Shown here piece after piece: positions 1 to 5,773 of a stretch of DNA of 6,044 nt. This DNA comes from Collinsella sp. (lineage in GTDB: Bacteria > Actinomycetota > Coriobacteriia > Coriobacteriales > Coriobacteriaceae), in contig JAIJJM010000143.1 in assembly GCA_022728415.1 (NCBI GenBank), positions 1-6,044 on the forward strand, written 5' to 3'. The notes under the pieces were generated by a model, which worked only from the letters and a program-made list of their open reading frames with translations, was not told the DNA's origin and ran no database searches. Each line of letters starts with the position of its first letter. The first letter of the stretch is position 1. The position numbers were made by a program, and so were the translations under genes.

Positions 1-31
1 CGCCGGAGATCTCCGGCGCGGCCCGCTTTTT
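1..31 (+). terminator. Partial intrinsic terminator of an off-window plus-strand gene
   Basis: Bases 1-18 form a perfect 18-base palindrome that can fold as a 7-bp GC-rich stem with a GATC loop. It is followed by GCGGCCCGC and a run of five T (27-31). The bases after the palindrome would be the descending arm of a longer stem whose ascending arm lies left of the window. The T-run on the plus strand suggests termination of a rightward gene that ends outside the window, convergent with the recQ operon. The missing left arm is inferred. Confidence 0.5.
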
Positions 32-55
32 GACTCAGGCAGTGCCCTTGTAAAT

Positions 56-237
56 CGAAGGTGAATACTTTTCCGCGAAGTGAACGAGCAAAAATGAGTC
101 CCCGAAGCATTGACACTTTTCAGACGCTGTTTCCTGCGGTTTCGCCGAGTTTTTCCTGCAGTTTTGGCGTCAAAAAGTGTGGATGCTTCGGGGGTCCAAA
201 ATAGGTCGTTCACTTCGCGGAAAAGTATTCACCTTCG
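56..237. repeat. 182-bp interrupted inverted repeat (element A)
   Basis: Bases 56-87 are an exact reverse complement of 206-237 (32 bp, no mismatch). Inside, after an unpaired stretch of about 12 bases on each side, 100-110 pairs with 183-193, 113-120 with 173-180 and 123-127 with 167-171. This leaves a tip of about 39 bases. The whole segment could fold into one long rod-like hairpin as RNA or extrude as a cruciform. It lies between the recQ operon end and a presumed convergent gene, the usual site for REP/MITE-like elements. Reading frames crossing it show no protein-like features. No flanking target-site duplication is obvious. Its outer arm resembles that of the element at 4913-5031. Confidence 0.85.
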
Positions 238-271
238 TTTTCGCGCAGACACGAATCCGGCCGCCACAACG

Positions 272-304
272 CAAAACGGGGCCCGCGCGCAGCGCAGACC
301 CCGT
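272..304 (-). terminator. Candidate terminator of the recQ operon
   Basis: About 22 bases after the stop of the 46-residue gene, 276-281 (ACGGGG) pairs with 299-304 (CCCCGT), with GCGC/GCGC pairing possible inside. On the minus strand the stem runs directly into TTTTG, a short T-run. The stem is GC-rich but the T-tract is weak, so this is a plausible rather than certain intrinsic terminator. Confidence 0.45.
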
Positions 305-326
305 CAAAAAAGATAACTCCCGGTGC

Positions 327-467
327 CTAGTACTGTTCGATGCCCATGTAGCGACGAACCTCGGGGCTGTGGTCGGAGACCTTGCCGCGGGCGGCGTCCA
401 GCTCGGTGTTAACCTTCTCGCGTGCGGCGGACACGCCAGTGCGGCTGGTTTTATCGTCGGATGCCAT
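327..467 (-). CDS. Uncharacterised 46-residue protein downstream of recQ
   Basis: A small gene of 46 codons plus TAG. It starts with ATG at 465-467, two bases after the recQ stop codon. A GGAG ribosome binding motif (475-478) lies inside the last recQ codons, seven bases before the ATG, so translation is probably coupled to recQ. The product begins MASDDKTSRTG and ends SPEVRRYMGIEQY. It is rich in charged residues (K, R, D, E) and helix-formers, and shows no signal peptide, membrane segment, cysteine pair or known motif. A predicted helical stretch covers about residues 12-32. I do not recognise the family. Its position suggests co-transcription with recQ, but a role in DNA repair would be a guess. 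The alternative is a chance frame, but a proper start, ribosome site, tight spacing and a downstream hairpin argue for a real gene. Confidence 0.72.
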   Translation of the reverse strand: MASDDKTSRTGVSAAREKVNTELDAARGKVSDHSPEVRRYMGIEQY

Positions 468-469
468 CG

Positions 470-2449
470 TTACGCTCCATCCCGCGCATGCTCGGACTCA
501 AACTCTTCGATCGCCGCCATAAACTGCTCGCCAAAGGCGTCGGCCTTTTTCTCGCCGATGCCGTTGACCTGAATAAGCTCGTCGCGCGTCTGTGGGCGTA
601 GGCGGCACAGGCCGCGCAGGGCCTTGTCGGAAAAGACCATGTACGGCGCCATCTCCAGCTCGGTCGAAATCTCCTTGCGCAGAGCGAGCAGGAGCTCGAA
701 CAACTCGGCATCGTCGCCCACGCGCGGGCGCTGATTCAGCTCGGCCTCCTCGTGCAGCAGGTCCACCGCTCGACGGGCGCGGGCCGAGGCCTTGCGCTTG
801 GACGCACGACGCTTAACGGTAAAGGCAAACACCTCGTCCTCGACCTCGCCGGCACGCGGGCCCAGCCCCACGACCGGGTACTGCCCCTGCGAGGTAGCCA
901 AATAGCCACGGCCACACAGCTGGCCGATGATGTCCTTGATACGCCCGACCGATTCGCTCGACAGTTCACCGTAGCCGCGGTCCTCGTCCAGATGCATCCG
1001 GCGAATGCGCTCGGTGTTGCCGCCGTGGAGCACATCGGCGATCAGCGACTTGCCAAAACGCATGGGCCGCGTGGCCACATAGCGCACAGCGGCGCGGGCC
1101 ATATCGGTGACATCCTCGACCTCGAACTGCGTGAGGCAGTTGCTGCAGTTGCCACAGCCCTCGGCCTCGTCCGTGGCGGTACTGCCCGTACCGGCCGCAG
1201 CATGCTCGGCCGCGACCTCGTCGCCAAAGTAGCGCAGCATGTATTCGCGCAGGCAGCCGGTGGTATTACAGTAGCCCTCCATCTGGCTGAGCAGGCGATA
1301 ACGGTTCTGGAGCGCCCATGCGCGCTGCTCTTCGTCGAGCGCCTCGTCGGCCACATCGCCGCGGTCGATCAAAAAGCGGCGCATGCGAAAATCGTTACCG
1401 TTCCACAGCAAGTGACAGCTGGCCGGATCGCCATCGCGGCCGGCGCGGCCCGCCTCTTGGTAGTACGCCTCGATGCTCTCGGGCACGTTGTTGTGAATCA
1501 CATATCGCACGTTGGGCTTGTCGATGCCCATGCCAAAGGCGTTGGTAGCAACCATCACCTGAATGTCGTCGTCGATAAAGGCACGCTGGCTCTGGCTGCG
1601 GGCGTCGTTGCCCATGCCGGCATGGTAGCGGCCAACGCGAATGCCGCTGGGGCCCAGTGCCTCGGCAAGCTTGCCTGCCAGCGCATCGACTGTCTTGCGG
1701 GTCGAGCAATACACGATGCCGCTCTCGCTCGAATGCGCGATCACATAGTCGCGCACCCACGCGGCCTTGGCCTTGTCGCCCATCTCCTCACAGCCAAAGT
1801 AGAGGTTCTTGCGATCGAAGCCCGTCACCACCGTCGCGGGATTTTGCAGGCCGAGCATCTGCTGGATATCAGCGCGCACGCGCTCGGTCGCCGTGGCGGT
1901 AAACGCCGCCACGATCGGGCGCCGCGGCAGCGAATCGATAAACTCGCGAATCTGCAGGTAAGCAGGACGGAAATCCTGGCCCCACTGGCTCACGCAGTGG
2001 GCTTCGTCAATGGCCACGAGCGGAACGCCGATGCCGCCTTCGGCTGCAGCTTCCTGCGCAAAGGTCAGAAAGCGCGGCTCGAGCAGACGCTCGGGCGCCA
2101 CATACATAAGCTGGTAGCGCCCCTCACGAGCACGCTTGAGCACGGTATTTTGCTGAGCCGGCGTAAGGCTGGAGTTGAGATAACTGGGACGCGCACCCGC
2201 CGCGAGCAGCGCGCGGGTCTGGTCCTCCATAAGCGACAGCAACGGGCTCACCACAAAGGTGATGCCGGGCAGCATAAGTGCAGGCACCTGGTAGCAAATA
2301 GACTTGCCGGCGCCTGTGGGCATAACGCCGAGTGCATCGCGGCCGGCAAGGATCGCATCCACCATGCGGTCCTGTCCCGGGCGAAACGAGGTGTAGCCAA
2401 AATAGGCGCCGAGCGTGTCGAGCGCCATCTGCTGCATGCTATCGGTCAT
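470..2449 (-). CDS. recQ: ATP-dependent DNA helicase RecQ
   Basis: 659 residues, a full-length RecQ. RecQ enzymes unwind DNA 3' to 5' using ATP and act in recombination and stalled-fork repair in the cytoplasm. The order of parts is standard. The Q-motif region is GYTSFRPGQ (18-26), Walker A is TGAGKS (45-50, K49), and motif Ia is VVSPLLSL. DEAH (148-151) runs into the aromatic-rich loop SQWGQDFRP (154-162), with Q158 where E. coli RecQ has histidine. TATAT (184-188) is motif III. Motifs V and VI lie in 299-340, with the arginine-finger segment QEAGRAGRDG. A zinc-binding site follows: C399, C432, C435 and C438. The winged-helix region is about 445-545 and an HRDC domain is at about 582-650. 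The zinc domain has a longer gap between its first and second cysteine (33 residues against 17 in E. coli), filled by an Ala/Gly/Thr/Glu-rich loop. ATG at 2447-2449 is chosen because AGGA sits four bases upstream; M5 and M8 lack this. Confidence 0.97.
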   Translation of the reverse strand: MTDSMQQMALDTLGAYFGYTSFRPGQDRMVDAILAGRDALGVMPTGAGKSICYQVPALMLPGITFVVSPLLSLMEDQTRALLAAGARPSYLNSSLTPAQQNTVLKRAREGRYQLMYVAPERLLEPRFLTFAQEAAAEGGIGVPLVAIDEAHCVSQWGQDFRPAYLQIREFIDSLPRRPIVAAFTATATERVRADIQQMLGLQNPATVVTGFDRKNLYFGCEEMGDKAKAAWVRDYVIAHSSESGIVYCSTRKTVDALAGKLAEALGPSGIRVGRYHAGMGNDARSQSQRAFIDDDIQVMVATNAFGMGIDKPNVRYVIHNNVPESIEAYYQEAGRAGRDGDPASCHLLWNGNDFRMRRFLIDRGDVADEALDEEQRAWALQNRYRLLSQMEGYCNTTGCLREYMLRYFGDEVAAEHAAAGTGSTATDEAEGCGNCSNCLTQFEVEDVTDMARAAVRYVATRPMRFGKSLIADVLHGGNTERIRRMHLDEDRGYGELSSESVGRIKDIIGQLCGRGYLATSQGQYPVVGLGPRAGEVEDEVFAFTVKRRASKRKASARARRAVDLLHEEAELNQRPRVGDDAELFELLLALRKEISTELEMAPYMVFSDKALRGLCRLRPQTRDELIQVNGIGEKKADAFGEQFMAAIEEFESEHARDGA

Positions 2450-2479
2450 GGTTTCCTAACGTCCAAGTCATCTGCCGCC

Positions 2480-2509
2480 GATTATACGCCGCCGCGCGGG
2501 CCGCTGCCG
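2480..2509 (-). promoter_or_regulatory. Candidate recQ promoter (-10 TATAAT)
   Basis: A perfect TATAAT on the minus strand (2481-2486) stands out in a very GC-rich stretch, 31 bases before the recQ ATG, so the leader would be about 24 bases. The hexamer 17 bases upstream (2504-2509, CGGCAG) is a poor -35 match and there is no TG extension, so activity is uncertain. Confidence 0.4.
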
Positions 2510-2540
2510 CACGGCTGTCAGCCACGCTCATTCTGCGGGC

Positions 2541-2594
2541 AGTCATTGGGGACGTTCTTGAATGACTAGTCGTTTAAGAACGTCCCCAATGACT
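2541..2594. repeat. 54-bp near-perfect palindrome (element B)
   Basis: Bases 2541-2559 and 2576-2594 are exact reverse complements (19 bp). The 16 bases between them are themselves almost palindromic around ACTAGT, so the whole 54 bp is nearly self-complementary. The heptamer AATGACT or its complement occurs four times, once as the variant AGTCGTT. The arms carry GGGGACGTTCTT. There is no T-run on either side, so it is not a typical terminator. It lies upstream of the candidate recQ promoter and looks like a REP-type dispersed palindrome; the family assignment is inference. Confidence 0.8.
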
Positions 2595-2640
2595 ATCTTG
2601 ACAAGCGTGGAAACGTCGCTGGTTGAACATAAGTCAGCGA

Positions 2641-2739
2641 AAACGCCCCTAAGCGAGCAAGGTGACGTGAAAGAGGAGGGAAGCGTACTTCGGTACGCGA
2701 CCGACGATTGAACGTCAGATTGCTCGCTTAGGGGCGTTT
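2641..2739. repeat. 99-nt hairpin element with UUCG-capped tip (element C)
   Basis: The outer arms 2641-2660 and 2720-2739 are exact reverse complements (20 bp). After a two-base internal loop, 2663-2668 (TGACGT) pairs with 2712-2717. A purine-rich internal loop (about 2669-2682 against 2699-2711) separates this from an apical stem, GCGTAC (2683-2688) with GTACGC (2693-2698), closed by TTCG. Read on the plus strand this is the very stable cUUCGg tetraloop; on the minus strand the loop is CGAA. The design suggests a folded RNA or a MITE-like element. The minus-strand reading frame crossing it continues through element B and shows no protein-like features, so it is not called as a gene. Confidence 0.78.
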
Positions 2740-2751
2740 GCAGCGTCAACT

Positions 2752-2780
2752 GGTCCGCCGTTCGTTAGAACGGCGGAACC
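2752..2780. repeat. 10-bp GC-rich hairpin
   Basis: TCCGCCGTTC (2754-2763) pairs exactly with 2768-2777 across a GTTA loop. Two further G-C pairs are possible outside a single bulged A (2778). No T-run follows on either strand. It begins 12 bases after element C and lies between gntR and recQ; it may be a terminator lacking a T-tract or a further palindromic unit. Confidence 0.6.
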
Positions 2781-2799
2781 AAAGGCGCAGCGTCGAGCT

Positions 2800-2827
2800 G
2801 TTACGCGGTTTGGCAAAACCGCGTAAC
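2800..2827 (-). terminator. Hairpin abutting the gntR stop codon, possible terminator
   Basis: GTTACGCGGTTT (2800-2811) pairs exactly with 2816-2827 around a four-base loop, giving a 12-bp stem. On the minus strand it begins on the base right after the gntR TAA. There is no T-run after it (CAGCTCGACG follows), so it is not a canonical intrinsic terminator. It may stabilise the 3' end or work with the next hairpins. Confidence 0.5.
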
Positions 2828-3547
2828 TTATATGACCATGACGTAGCGGCTGCCAACGTAGTACTGCTTGCCGAGCAAAACCGGCTCGCCATTGGGGCCG
2901 GTAAAGCCGGCACGCAGATTGAGCAGTGGGTCATGCGGGGCAATGCCCAACTCGGCTGCCTGCTCGACATTGGCACGAACAGCCTCGACCGTGCGGTAAC
3001 CAACCGATGCAATCGGGGTTCCGCCAACACGCTCGACCTCGGCAAAAATCGACTTGTCCTCAAGATCGGCCGTTAACAGCTCGCGGTATGCGTCAAACGG
3101 CACAAAGATGTTCTCCTCAAAGATGGGCTCGCCGTCGGCCGTACGCACGCGCTTAATATGCAGCAGCAGCGCATCCTTCTGCAGGCCAAAGAACTCCATC
3201 TCGTTTTGACGCGCTGGAACAATCTGGCGATCGACCACATGCGCACCAGCCTTCATGCCATTGTCGGCACACAGTGCGGTAAACGTCTGCAGCGTCGAGG
3301 CGTGGAACTGGCGGTTGATGTGCGGCGTGGAAACAAAGGTGCCGCGGCCCTGCTGCTTAACCAGGTAGCCATCGGAGCACAGCTCCTCGACGGCACGGCG
3401 CACCGTTATGCGGCTCACCTCGTACTGCTCGGCTAGCTCAAGCTCGGACGGAATGCGCTCCTTGGGTGCATAAACACCCTTCTCGATCGCGTCCTTAATC
3501 TCATCGTAAATCTGCTGGTAAAGCGGTGCATTTTTGGGCGCAGGCAT
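2828..3547 (-). CDS. GntR-family transcriptional regulator with UTRA domain (HutC type)
   Basis: 239 residues, normal length for the HutC/UTRA branch of GntR regulators. These cytoplasmic dimers bind palindromic operators and release or tighten on binding a small ligand, often a sugar phosphate. The N-terminal winged helix spans about residues 8-73, with the signature PSELELAEQYEVSRITVRRA (33-52) and the wing QQGRGTFV (65-72). The UTRA ligand domain covers about 95-236 and contains the typical GEPIFEENIFVP and GEPVLLGKQYYVGSRY stretches. No enzyme or transporter gene adjoins it: recQ lies downstream and a YitT-family gene upstream behind a terminator, so target and ligand cannot be named. The ATG at 3545-3547 is the only sensible start, although its ribosome site is weak (AAGAG about nine bases upstream). 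Autoregulation is common in this family. Confidence 0.93.
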   Translation of the reverse strand: MPAPKNAPLYQQIYDEIKDAIEKGVYAPKERIPSELELAEQYEVSRITVRRAVEELCSDGYLVKQQGRGTFVSTPHINRQFHASTLQTFTALCADNGMKAGAHVVDRQIVPARQNEMEFFGLQKDALLLHIKRVRTADGEPIFEENIFVPFDAYRELLTADLEDKSIFAEVERVGGTPIASVGYRTVEAVRANVEQAAELGIAPHDPLLNLRAGFTGPNGEPVLLGKQYYVGSRYVMVI

Positions 3548-3636
3548 ATCTGATCACTCTTATCGAAATATCGAAATTACTAATACGTATATAACGTCTA
3601 GTTTTATGTTACCTCATAACGATAAAACGATACACC
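3548..3636 (-). promoter_or_regulatory. AT-rich gntR upstream region with possible operators
   Basis: This gap before gntR is far more AT-rich than the genes. It holds a tandem direct repeat TATCGAAA (3561-3568 and 3569-3576), an ATACGTAT palindrome (3583-3590) and a TTATAT on the minus strand just beyond it that could serve as a -10. No good -35 is visible. GntR/UTRA regulators bind short AT-rich palindromes, so ATACGTAT is a candidate autoregulatory site. This is inference only. Confidence 0.35.
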
Positions 3637-3639
3637 CAC

Positions 3640-3683
3640 CCTACCAAAAAGGGACAGGTTTATTTTGGTAGGTTTTATCTGGG
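3640..3683. repeat. 44-bp dispersed repeat, copy 1 (element E)
   Basis: Matches 5774-5817 in the same orientation with three mismatches (3643, 3662, 3670). The first half forms a hairpin: 3640-3649 (CCTACCAAAA) pairs exactly with 3663-3672 around AGGGACAGGTTTA, and is followed by TTTTATCTGGG. This copy sits between the terminator of the YitT-family gene and the gntR upstream region. The mismatches at 3643 and 3670 fall on paired positions, but copy 2 keeps pairing only as G-T wobbles. Confidence 0.85.
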
Positions 3684-3690
3684 CAAACGA

Positions 3691-3726
3691 GAGCCCCTCG
3701 AAAGCAACGGGGCTTTCGAGGGGCTC
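3691..3726 (-). terminator. Hairpin terminator downstream of the YitT-family gene
   Basis: GAGCCCCTCGAAAGC (3691-3705) pairs exactly with 3712-3726 across six bases, a 15-bp stem about 40 bases after the stop codon. On the minus strand it is followed by TCGTTTG, a poor but T-containing tail. Position and stem strength support termination of the YitT-family transcript. Confidence 0.7.
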
Positions 3727-3766
3727 GTGCGAATGGGTTACGCAGGGCCGGCAAAATGCCAAAACC

Positions 3767-4774
3767 CTACTTGCCGTCGTCCTGCTGCAGGCTGTCCTGC
3801 TCGCTGAGGCGCGCCTGCCTGCTGGCCATGCGTGCGGGCTTGTCGGGATCGGGTACGGCCGTGGGCATGGGCTCGTCGACATGACAGCCCCACCAGCCGC
3901 CCACAAAGTTGAGCGTGTGGAACACATTGATCACGGCGCCGGGATCAATGTCGCACACCAGCTTGATAATGTCCTGGCTCTCGTAGGTCGAGACAACGGC
4001 GTGCAACAGGTACATCTTATCGCGGCTGTATCCGCCAATGACCTCGGCGCAGCTAATACCATGCTGAAAATGGTCAACATAGGCGGTCATGACCTCGTCT
4101 GCCTTGCGCGTCGTGATCTGCAGCGTCACGCGGTCGTAGCGACGATAGAAGCTGTCGATGGTCTTGGTCGAAATAAACTGGAACACGATGGAGTACGCTG
4201 CGTTGTCCCAGCCAAACATAAAACCAAAGATCGCCAGGATAAGGCAGTTGAAACCAAAGATAACGCCCCAGATGGTCTTGCCCGTGTGGTTGGAGACCCA
4301 CAGCGCGATAAAGTCGGTGCCGCCGGTGGATGCGCCGGACTTAAGCGCGATGGCAGCGCCCAGACCCGAGACCACGCCGCCAAAAATAATGAGCATGATC
4401 TTGTCGCCCAAAAACGGCGCGAAGTGAAAGACGTTGAGGAACAGCGACGAGAGCATGACCTGCATCATCGAGAAGATGACGAAGCGCTTGCTAATGCCGC
4501 TCCAGCACAGGAGCGCCACGGGGATGTTGAGCGCGAGCATGCCGAGTGAAATGTCGATGTGAACGCCGCCCAGCGAGGTAACACGATCGAGCAGGACCGC
4601 GACGCCGGTGAGGCCGCCCGGAAGCAGGTCGGCGGGCTGAATGAACGCCTGGATCAGGAATGTCTGGAGAACGGCGGAAATTGTGACCGCCACGGCGGTG
4701 ATGGCGCGGCGGACGATGGTGAGGCGGCCGAGCACGAGCACGCGGTCCGTGAGCTGATCGATGGCGTTCGCCAC
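3767..4774 (-). CDS. YitT family integral membrane protein (DUF161/DUF2179)
   Basis: 335 residues. The N-terminal part is a multi-pass membrane domain of the YitT family. Hydrophobic segments lie at about residues 24-45, 55-63, 74-91, 98-117, 126-145 and 168-188. Family-type glycine motifs are LLPGGLTGVAVLL (50-62) and LKSGASTGGTDFIALW (144-159). A soluble C-terminal DUF2179 domain follows, about 212-295 (RVTLQITTRKADEVM to NFVGGWW), then a polar tail of about 40 residues rich in Asp, Pro, Arg and Gln. The transport substrate of YitT proteins is generally not established. The start is taken as GTG at 4772-4774: AAAGGAG (4780-4786) lies five bases upstream. A longer reading from a TTG at 4787-4789 would place the ribosome site inside the gene and is rejected. 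It has its own promoter and terminator, so it is probably monocistronic. Confidence 0.93.
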   Translation of the reverse strand: MANAIDQLTDRVLVLGRLTIVRRAITAVAVTISAVLQTFLIQAFIQPADLLPGGLTGVAVLLDRVTSLGGVHIDISLGMLALNIPVALLCWSGISKRFVIFSMMQVMLSSLFLNVFHFAPFLGDKIMLIIFGGVVSGLGAAIALKSGASTGGTDFIALWVSNHTGKTIWGVIFGFNCLILAIFGFMFGWDNAAYSIVFQFISTKTIDSFYRRYDRVTLQITTRKADEVMTAYVDHFQHGISCAEVIGGYSRDKMYLLHAVVSTYESQDIIKLVCDIDPGAVINVFHTLNFVGGWWGCHVDEPMPTAVPDPDKPARMASRQARLSEQDSLQQDDGK

Positions 4775-4819
4775 GTAGGCTCCTTTCAAGGGCAGATGTA
4801 GTTGTGGGGCATGCCAGCG

Positions 4820-4851
4820 ATTGTAGCATGGAGCGCGCGGGGGCGCTTCAA
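4820..4851 (-). promoter_or_regulatory. Extended -10 promoter of the YitT-family gene
   Basis: On the minus strand TGCTACAAT (4820-4828) is an extended -10 element, TG-N-TACAAT, about 45 bases before the GTG start. A TTGAAG (4846-4851) matches four of six -35 bases, but its 20-base spacer is longer than ideal; an extended -10 can work with a weak -35. The expected transcript start near 4812-4814 leaves a leader of about 40 bases containing the strong ribosome site. Confidence 0.6.
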
Positions 4852-4912
4852 TTCACCCTCCCTCGACAACCAAAACGGGACAAGCAAGCCCACGACCAAT
4901 GGCCCAAATTCC

Positions 4913-5031
4913 AAGTGAGTAGACTTTTCGCGACCTGCCGAGCACATCAAAAACAGCCACCTCTGTGACCTGCGGTTTTACTAAAGCAGATAAGCTTTGT
5001 GCTCGCCCTGCGCCAAAAAGTCTACTCACTT
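4913..5031. repeat. 119-bp interrupted inverted repeat (element A-like)
   Basis: AAGTGAGTAGACTTTT (4913-4928) is an exact reverse complement of 5016-5031 (16 bp). Inside, GCG (4930-4932) can pair with 5011-5013 and GAGCACA (4940-4946) pairs exactly with 4998-5004; the central 50 bases show little pairing. It occupies the gap between the HAD gene and the YitT-family promoter. The arm resembles element A (shared GTGA-TA, CTTTT, CGCGA and CGAGCA blocks in the same order). The remaining gap sequence, 4852-4912 and 5032-5128, shows no gene, clear terminator or repeat. Confidence 0.8.
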
Positions 5032-5128
5032 AGCTTGAGTCGAAGCCAAACGGATCTAAATTGATGCCAAATTAAGCCAATCCGCAGCAAATGACGCGTG
5101 AACCAGTGCTTCTCGCGGCAGATTGACA

Positions 5129-5758
5129 CTACAAAGCGGCCAAAATGTCGGACAGGTTGTCGATGACAACGTCGGCGGCGGACTGATCCAGGTTGACGCC
5201 CTCGTGCGGACGCAGCGCCAGGACTCGGGTGCCGGAACGCTTGCCGGCCTCGATGCCTAAAGGCGAATCCTCGATAACCAGGCACTCGGCAGGCTCCACC
5301 CCCAGCGCCTCCATGGCACGCAGGTAGATCTCGGGGTCGGGCTTAAACGCGCTGCACTCGTGACCGCTGATGGTGTAGTCCAGCACGTCAGCGATACCGG
5401 CAATCTCCACCAGCTCGTCAATGAGCTCGCGATAGGACGAGCTCGCGATGGCACACTTCACGCCGCGCTCGTGCAGCTCGCGCATCACCGGCCCCGTCTG
5501 CTCGTTGAGCAGCTCGGCATACGGAACGGGGTGGTCCGGGCTGTAGACTTGCTTGTACTCCACGCGCAGGCGCTCGCGCAGCTCAACATCGGCGGGCACC
5601 AGCGCCTCCCAAATGGCAGGCTCGTTAGACCCCGAAAGATCGGGGATCTCGTCAAAGTGGAACCCCTTCTCTTCCATAAACGCCACGCGACGACGGTTGT
5701 AGAACCACTCGGTATCGACCAGCACGCCGTCCATGTCAAACAGCACTGCCTTGATCAT
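5129..5758 (-). CDS. HAD-superfamily phosphatase/phosphomutase (beta-PGM-like)
   Basis: 209 residues, the usual size for subfamily IA HAD hydrolases with a helical cap. Motif I is DMDGV (8-12): D8 is the predicted nucleophile and D10 the acid/base. The cap spans about residues 15-85. Motif II is the serine cluster at ASSS (105-108), motif III is K139 in FKPDP, and motif IV is VIEDSPLGIEAG (161-172) with E163 and D164 binding magnesium. The pattern FDMDGVLVDTE plus EDSPLGIEAG is typical of beta-phosphoglucomutase and related sugar-phosphate phosphatases; substrate cannot be decided from sequence. A cytoplasmic role in sugar-phosphate turnover is likely. ATG 5756-5758 is preferred because GGGAGGAG (5765-5772) lies six bases upstream; the ATG at 5762-5764 is too close. 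Frames extending further upstream read through a dispersed repeat and are not real. No clear terminator follows. Confidence 0.92.
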   Translation of the reverse strand: MIKAVLFDMDGVLVDTEWFYNRRRVAFMEEKGFHFDEIPDLSGSNEPAIWEALVPADVELRERLRVEYKQVYSPDHPVPYAELLNEQTGPVMRELHERGVKCAIASSSYRELIDELVEIAGIADVLDYTISGHECSAFKPDPEIYLRAMEALGVEPAECLVIEDSPLGIEAGKRSGTRVLALRPHEGVNLDQSAADVVIDNLSDILAAL

Positions 5759-5773
5759 ACGCATCTCCTCCCA

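Noticed and set aside
752..2569. 605-codon open frame on the plus strand opposite recQ
   Set aside because: It mirrors the full recQ gene, whose helicase, zinc and HRDC motifs are unambiguous. The plus-strand product is His/Ala-rich with no domain, as expected of a shadow in GC-rich DNA.
2598..2626. Perfect TTGACA on the plus strand as a promoter for the UUCG hairpin
   Set aside because: No acceptable -10 lies 16-18 bases downstream (GGTTGA region), so a promoter cannot be supported from sequence.
2543..2749. 68-codon minus-strand frame in the gntR-recQ gap
   Set aside because: It runs straight through two palindromic elements, has no convincing ribosome site and no protein-like features. 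It is best explained as a chance frame in repeat DNA.
2541..2827. CRISPR array or retron in the repeat-rich gap
   Set aside because: The units differ from each other, with no regular spacer pattern, and no cas or reverse transcriptase gene is present in the window.
4775..4789. TTG start five codons upstream for the YitT-family gene
   Set aside because: The AAAGGAG ribosome site lies inside that extension and is ideally spaced for the GTG at 4772-4774.
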